Assembly: GCA_015680685.1 (NCBI GenBank)
Contig: MNCI01025099.1
Span: forward strand, 1 to 23,640
Length of the DNA stretch: 23,640 nucleotides
Direction: 5' to 3'
Source: Gnetum montanum
Lineage: Eukaryota > Streptophyta > Gnetopsida > Gnetales > Gnetaceae
Below the pieces are notes generated by a model, which searched no databases, was not told the DNA's origin, and saw nothing but the letters and a program-made list of their open reading frames with translations. Shown here one piece after another: positions 19,978-23,640 of this stretch. The position numbers and the translations under genes were made by a program. Numbering within the stretch: the stretch's first letter is position 1; the number at the start of each line of letters is the position of its first letter.

Positions 19978-19982
19978 CCTCT
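19978..19982 (+). repeat. Target site duplication of C, right copy
   Basis: CCTCT follows the ACTCATCA end of C and matches the copy at 12118-12122. Confidence 0.9.
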
Positions 19983-20670
19983 TATTGCTATTGGAAATAG
20001 TAGCATAAGTAATGTTCGTAGGTTGTTGCAGTGGTGCATACATTTCAGGAATTGTTGGTGGCGATGCAAAAGGAGGGAAAGGATGAGAATGTTGAAATTT
20101 AGGAGAAGTGTAAGGTACACAAGGCGATGGTTGTGTTGAAGACATGGGCTGATAGTATTGGGGAGAATGATAATGTGGCAGGATAGAGTATGTTGACCTA
20201 GTTGGGGAAATAGGATGTTGAACTAGATAAGCATTTAGATTCAGATGATACAAAGGGTGTTTCCAATATAGGGGTGGCTTCCCCCATGATTGGGATTGTT
20301 TCCACTATGATCGAACATAGTATCTTTGTATGAACTCTGGGTGTCGCGTGCTTTCCCAATGCTCATATAAATGTAACAAGATTGGGCATTGGCCCTTGGG
20401 GTGATCATACAGGCAAATGTTACATTCATACGTATGATTGGCAATTGAGCTATTATCTTCCTCATCCCTTCCTTTCAATTGTCTAATCATACTTTGTCCT
20501 ACTTCTTGGGTTGTCAAAACTCTATCTCTAATAATATTGCTATATTATCCACACTTTTTATGCATCCATTCCAACATCTTATTGATCTTTGCCTTGACTT
20601 CCTCTAATGATTGTTGTACTGGCAAAGATGGTTCTTCCTCCTTGAGATGTGTTGATTTCTCCTTTTGATG
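19978..20670 (-). pseudogene. gag: D1 fragment, 5' portion: gag middle region with zinc knuckle
   Basis: On the - strand it begins inside the charged helical segment (LEEVKAKINKMLEWMHKK, about 20610-20560). The zinc knuckle CNICLYDHPKGQC follows at 20424-20386, and then a Pro/Ser/Tyr-rich stretch with two overlapping open frames of 70-92 codons. It matches 17530-18200 of element C. Similarity to C stops at about 20670, where the + strand integrase linker of element A begins, so the N-terminal gag core of D1 is missing. It joins 12122 once C is ignored. Confidence 0.75.
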
Positions 20671-20679
20671 ATAGCATCC

Positions 20680-21900
20680 TCACTTACCTTCTCACTCAGG
20701 AGATGCCACAAGATCTAGACTTTAGGAAGGAATAACAGTTTCTTTATCAAGCTTAGTACTTCATGGAAATTAATGGACACCATTACAAGGTGTGCGTTGA
20801 TGGCTTGATTCACTAGTGTGTCCTTGATGTAGACCAATTATGCATTTTCTAGGATGCTCATGAAGGCCCTTGTAGAGGCCACTATGTAGGGAGATGCATG
20901 ATCATAAAAATCCTAATGGTAGGATACTATTGGCCAACAATCTTCAGGGACGTCCACCAATTTTTCCAATCTTATAAATGTTATCAATAAGATGATGAGA
21001 TGATTGCTTGAATGAAGGGTCCTCAACAATGGATTTAACCACTGGAGCCCTTTGACATATGGGACACTAACTTCATGGGTTTCATCACATCTGTATCCAA
21101 TGAAAAGACATACATCATCATAGCAATTGACTACTACACCAAATGGGTAGAACTAGCAACTGTCACCCACTATACATCATCCACTACTACTCGATTTATA
21201 CAACAAAATGTTGTAAACAAGTTTGTGGTGCCACATGCATTGATTTTTGACAATGGAACTCATTTTACAAGTGCCACTTTTCAAAAACTCATAATTCTTG
21301 GGGTTCAAACATAAATTAATAGCATCCTATCACCCCCAAGACAATGGTTAGGCAAAGGTAGCTAGCAAGAAGATTACCAAGATTCTAACAAAAACTATCA
21401 GCAAATATAAGAGAGACTAGAGCAAAACACTCAAAGATGTCCTTTGGGGCTACTGCTCAACATGGAAACTCCCTATTGGCTACTCTCCTTATGAGTTAGT
21501 GTGCATAAAACTTCCAATGCTCCTAATTCAATCCAAGCTCTATACACTCTCAACAGTATGTGATCTAGATCTTGACTTAAGTCTTGCACAAAAAGAAAGA
21601 CTGATCAACCTTAACGTGATAGAAAAAAATCAATTAGTGGCCCTATCTTTGAATGAAGTGCATAAGGCATTCAACAAGTAATGTCATGACCTTAAAATAT
21701 GGAAAGTAAAATTTTAACTTGGAGATAAGGTTATCTACTAGAACCCCACACATGTGCCTTAGAAAACAAAGTTCCAAATATTGTGGGAGGGACCTTATAT
21801 AATTGATGAAACATTTTCCTTTGGGATCATGTTAATCTACAAACCTGAGAGCCCACACGTAGTTAGTTAACATCCAACAAGTGAAACCTTTCCTAGAGCC
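20680..21900 (+). pseudogene. Integrase of element A, broken, catalytic residues lost
   Basis: Integrase inserts the cDNA into the host genome. The linker (FMEINGHHYKVCVDGLIH) leads into the H2C2 zinc region: AHEGPCRGH (near 20853), YYWPTIF and SYKCYQ, where the first Cys is Ser. The core follows: WDTNFMGF at 21060, IAIDYYTKWVELA near 21121, FDNGTHF at 21246, SYHPQDNG near 21325, and a C-terminal ILWEGPYII near 21785. The first catalytic Asp is Asn (AAC, 21069-21071), the second is kept (GAC, 21249-21251) and the third, Glu, is Lys (AAG, 21355-21357). The frame is continuous from 20733 to 21314 except for stops at 20733, 20754, 20814, 20850, 20988, 21009 and 21036; a +1 shift lies near 21310. 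The orientation agrees with the LTRs of A. Confidence 0.85.
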
Positions 21901-22486
21901 AAGACAAGCTAGTGCAACTACTATCTCATTGGATTGACAACCATGCTTTATATTCCATGTCTCCTCCTTTCAACTTAGTCATGGAGGAGATGGCCATCTA
22001 TGCTAACCACACATATGGCTCCTTAGTTTTTCACTTTTTTTTTTACACTTTATTGGTTTTTACCTCTTTTTGATTTTTCATTTTATTGATTTTCTTGATT
22101 TTTTGTTTTACAACATAATTATTATGTTTTATCTTTCTTGAATATTTTATAATTTATTATATATTATATATTTTACTTTATTTTTGTGTGTGTGACTTCC
22201 CACTATTACTAATAAAAGTGCTTTATTACCATAGGAAACAATGCCAATGTTATTATTTACTAATGCTGCTTTATGCTTAATGTTGTGAATGTTAATGTTT
22301 GGTTTTTATTTTTGAATTTTGGTTTGTGATGAATAAGACATGGTTTATTTTTCATGGAATAGGTAGTGAATCCATATCATCCACCCATCCACAACCTCTA
22401 TGGTTTTCCTTATTTTGGAAGTTTGAGGTCCCTTTTATTAAATAAACTTTTAATAAATTTTTGGAATTAGGAAGTATTCAAAGGTT
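21901..22486 (+). other. AT-rich spacer between integrase and 3' LTR of A
   Basis: Long T runs (22030-22190) and no open frame. GGAATTAGGAAG at 22463-22474 is the only purine-rich stretch near the LTR and could be the polypurine tract, though it is about 12 bp away from the TG. Confidence 0.5.
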
Positions 22487-23640
22487 TGTATAGGATGTGA
22501 CTTCAAGGGGACTCAATAATATTTGTATTCTTCTACTTACTTAGGTCCTTAAGTGTTTTCATAGACTTCTTACCATTCTATGTCATCCAATAATAGGAAT
22601 TCAAATAAAGTCTTTACATGGTGTGGTTCCCATCCGAAAAGATAGGAAAACAAACATAATGGGAATTCAAAGCACATGCCTTAGACAAATAAACAGGCTA
22701 TAAGCATTGGTTATGGAACTAGAAAGACATGTTACCCATGCCTAAAGATCCCCTCTAACTAAGGTCTTCTCTCACTCCTTGCTTTCTTCTCTTCTCTTTA
22801 TGGAATGGTGGTTGTTCTATAGGAGCACTCTTGTGTTTTGAAGGGGTGGATTGGTCTTAGAGTGGTGATGCGAAGTCACTAAAACAGGTTGGTTTTGGTC
22901 TAGACTAAGGATGGATCTTCTCAAGTCATTTTAAACACAAACTTCACCAAGGACTTCTTATGACCTTAATTCGGGATTCCATCTCACCTTCTCAATCATC
23001 CATCTATGCTACCCATAACTCACCTCACTATCGATTTTCATGTTATGCTTGATGTCTTAGTTTGATGTGTTGGAATTCTTGGATAGATTATTTTTTGTTG
23101 GTCCTTAACTTTTCATAACCATTAATTAACTATGGGGCATATGGACTCCTTAGTTAAAGGATGTGTTTCTATTATGAGGAGGGCCCACTTTCATATCTCT
23201 TGGTTTGGATAGTTAAGTCCCTTATCTTAGACATTACTACAATCCTATCTTTCATGTGCTCCTGTACATCAAGCTTTGTGCTTCTTAAAACCTTCATAAA
23301 ATTTCATTCTCCAACCATTTTCTCAATTTTCTAGGATTCAACATCCTCTTCTAATATTTTCATCATGTTCGTTGCTTTTTAGACTTCCATTTAACTCCAA
23401 ATTCACTCAAAAACTCCTTGTATTTTCAAGCTTGATCAAAGTTAATGGTGGTCAATATCCATGTCAATTAGGCCTAGTCGATGTAGTCATTGGGCCCTGT
23501 CAACTAGGCCTTGTCGACGCAACACAAAAAGTCTATAAATACCATTAAACACTTTGGAATTTTTTATCATTTTCTTCACAACAAGAGGGAAGTTTTTGTC
23601 ATTTTTTAGAGCCCAACACCTTCTAGAGCCCATGACTTTT
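22487..23640 (+). repeat. 3' LTR of element A, cut by the window end
   Basis: It aligns with 7747-8917 with about 61 differences in 1170 bases and a 17-bp deletion near 23155 relative to the 5' copy. It starts TGTATAGG; the 5' copy has TGCATAGG. The last 350 bp or so of the LTR lie beyond the window. Confidence 0.9.
23471..23540 (+). promoter_or_regulatory. GGCC-repeat array and TATA box in the A 3' LTR
   Basis: Units start at 23471, 23493 (GGCCCTGTCAACTA) and 23507 (GGCCTTGTCGACGC), and TATAAAT follows at 23534. Compared with the 5' LTR, CpG sites (TCGA, TCGAC, ACGC) are kept here and are TG or CA there. Confidence 0.6.

Larger units (their letters stand above)
7747..23640 (+). mobile_element. 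Element A: composite LTR retrotransposon, at least 15.9 kb
   Basis: Two direct repeats of more than 1.1 kb (7747 onward and 22487 onward) bracket an internal region of about 13.2 kb. The internal region holds a PBS, a gag-position ORF (9285-10900), the antisense insert D1+C (11028-20670), an integrase relic (20680-21900) and an AT-rich 3' spacer. Protease, reverse transcriptase and RNase H are absent. LTR identity by eye is about 95% over 1170 aligned bases, with one 17-bp indel. The 3' LTR runs off the window, so target duplications cannot be checked. A sits in the protease of element E. Confidence 0.85.

Noticed and set aside
21075-21314. 79-codon integrase ORF as a complete small gene
   Set aside because: It is only the stop-free part of the integrase core; motifs continue in the same frame upstream and in the +1 frame downstream.

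Overview
The window looks like gene-poor intergenic DNA from a land plant, most likely a seed plant with a large, retrotransposon-filled genome. I see no host gene, tRNA, rRNA or CRISPR array. Every interpretable coding stretch is retrotransposon-derived and broken by stops and frameshifts. Two single N bases (2371, 16409) show it is draft sequence. The species cannot be fixed from the sequence.

Layout: 1-2530 is a CpG-rich, repeat-structured block that I read as the 3' part of a long LTR (it ends in CA at 2530). 2531-3891 is AT-rich DNA with nothing recognisable. From 3892 onward the window is a Russian doll of Ty3/gypsy-type elements. Element E (+ strand) starts at 3892 with an LTR, a tRNA-Asp-like primer binding site, gag and the start of a protease. 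It is cut off at about 7738 by element A. Element A (+ strand) has LTRs at 7747-9266 and 22487 to beyond the window end. It has a gag-position ORF resembling a plant transposon-associated protein (9285-10900) and an integrase relic (20680-21900). It has no protease, reverse transcriptase or RNase H. In their place is D1, an antisense fragment of an E-like gag element (11028-12122 plus 19978-20670). D1 is split by element C (12123-19977, - strand), a complete LTR-to-LTR insertion with a perfect 5-bp target duplication CCTCT. C carries its own gag (19033-17078) and, downstream, a second long ORF (15908-13152) with its own promoter-like leader. That ORF is homologous to the gag-position ORF of A.

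How the parts relate: E, D1 and C are one superfamily, with shared LTR ends TGATGAGT...ACTCATCA, a shared tRNA-Asp PBS and a shared gag with an unusually spaced zinc knuckle. A is a different family (TGTA...TACA ends, initiator-Met-like PBS) but shares one protein type with C and a promoter repeat motif with E. C should be younger than its host A, yet by eye its LTRs differ more (about 9%) than those of A (about 5%). The whole A+D1+C composite may therefore have moved as a unit after C landed. This age inversion, the shared 14-bp promoter repeats and the re-used extra ORF are the points most worth checking.
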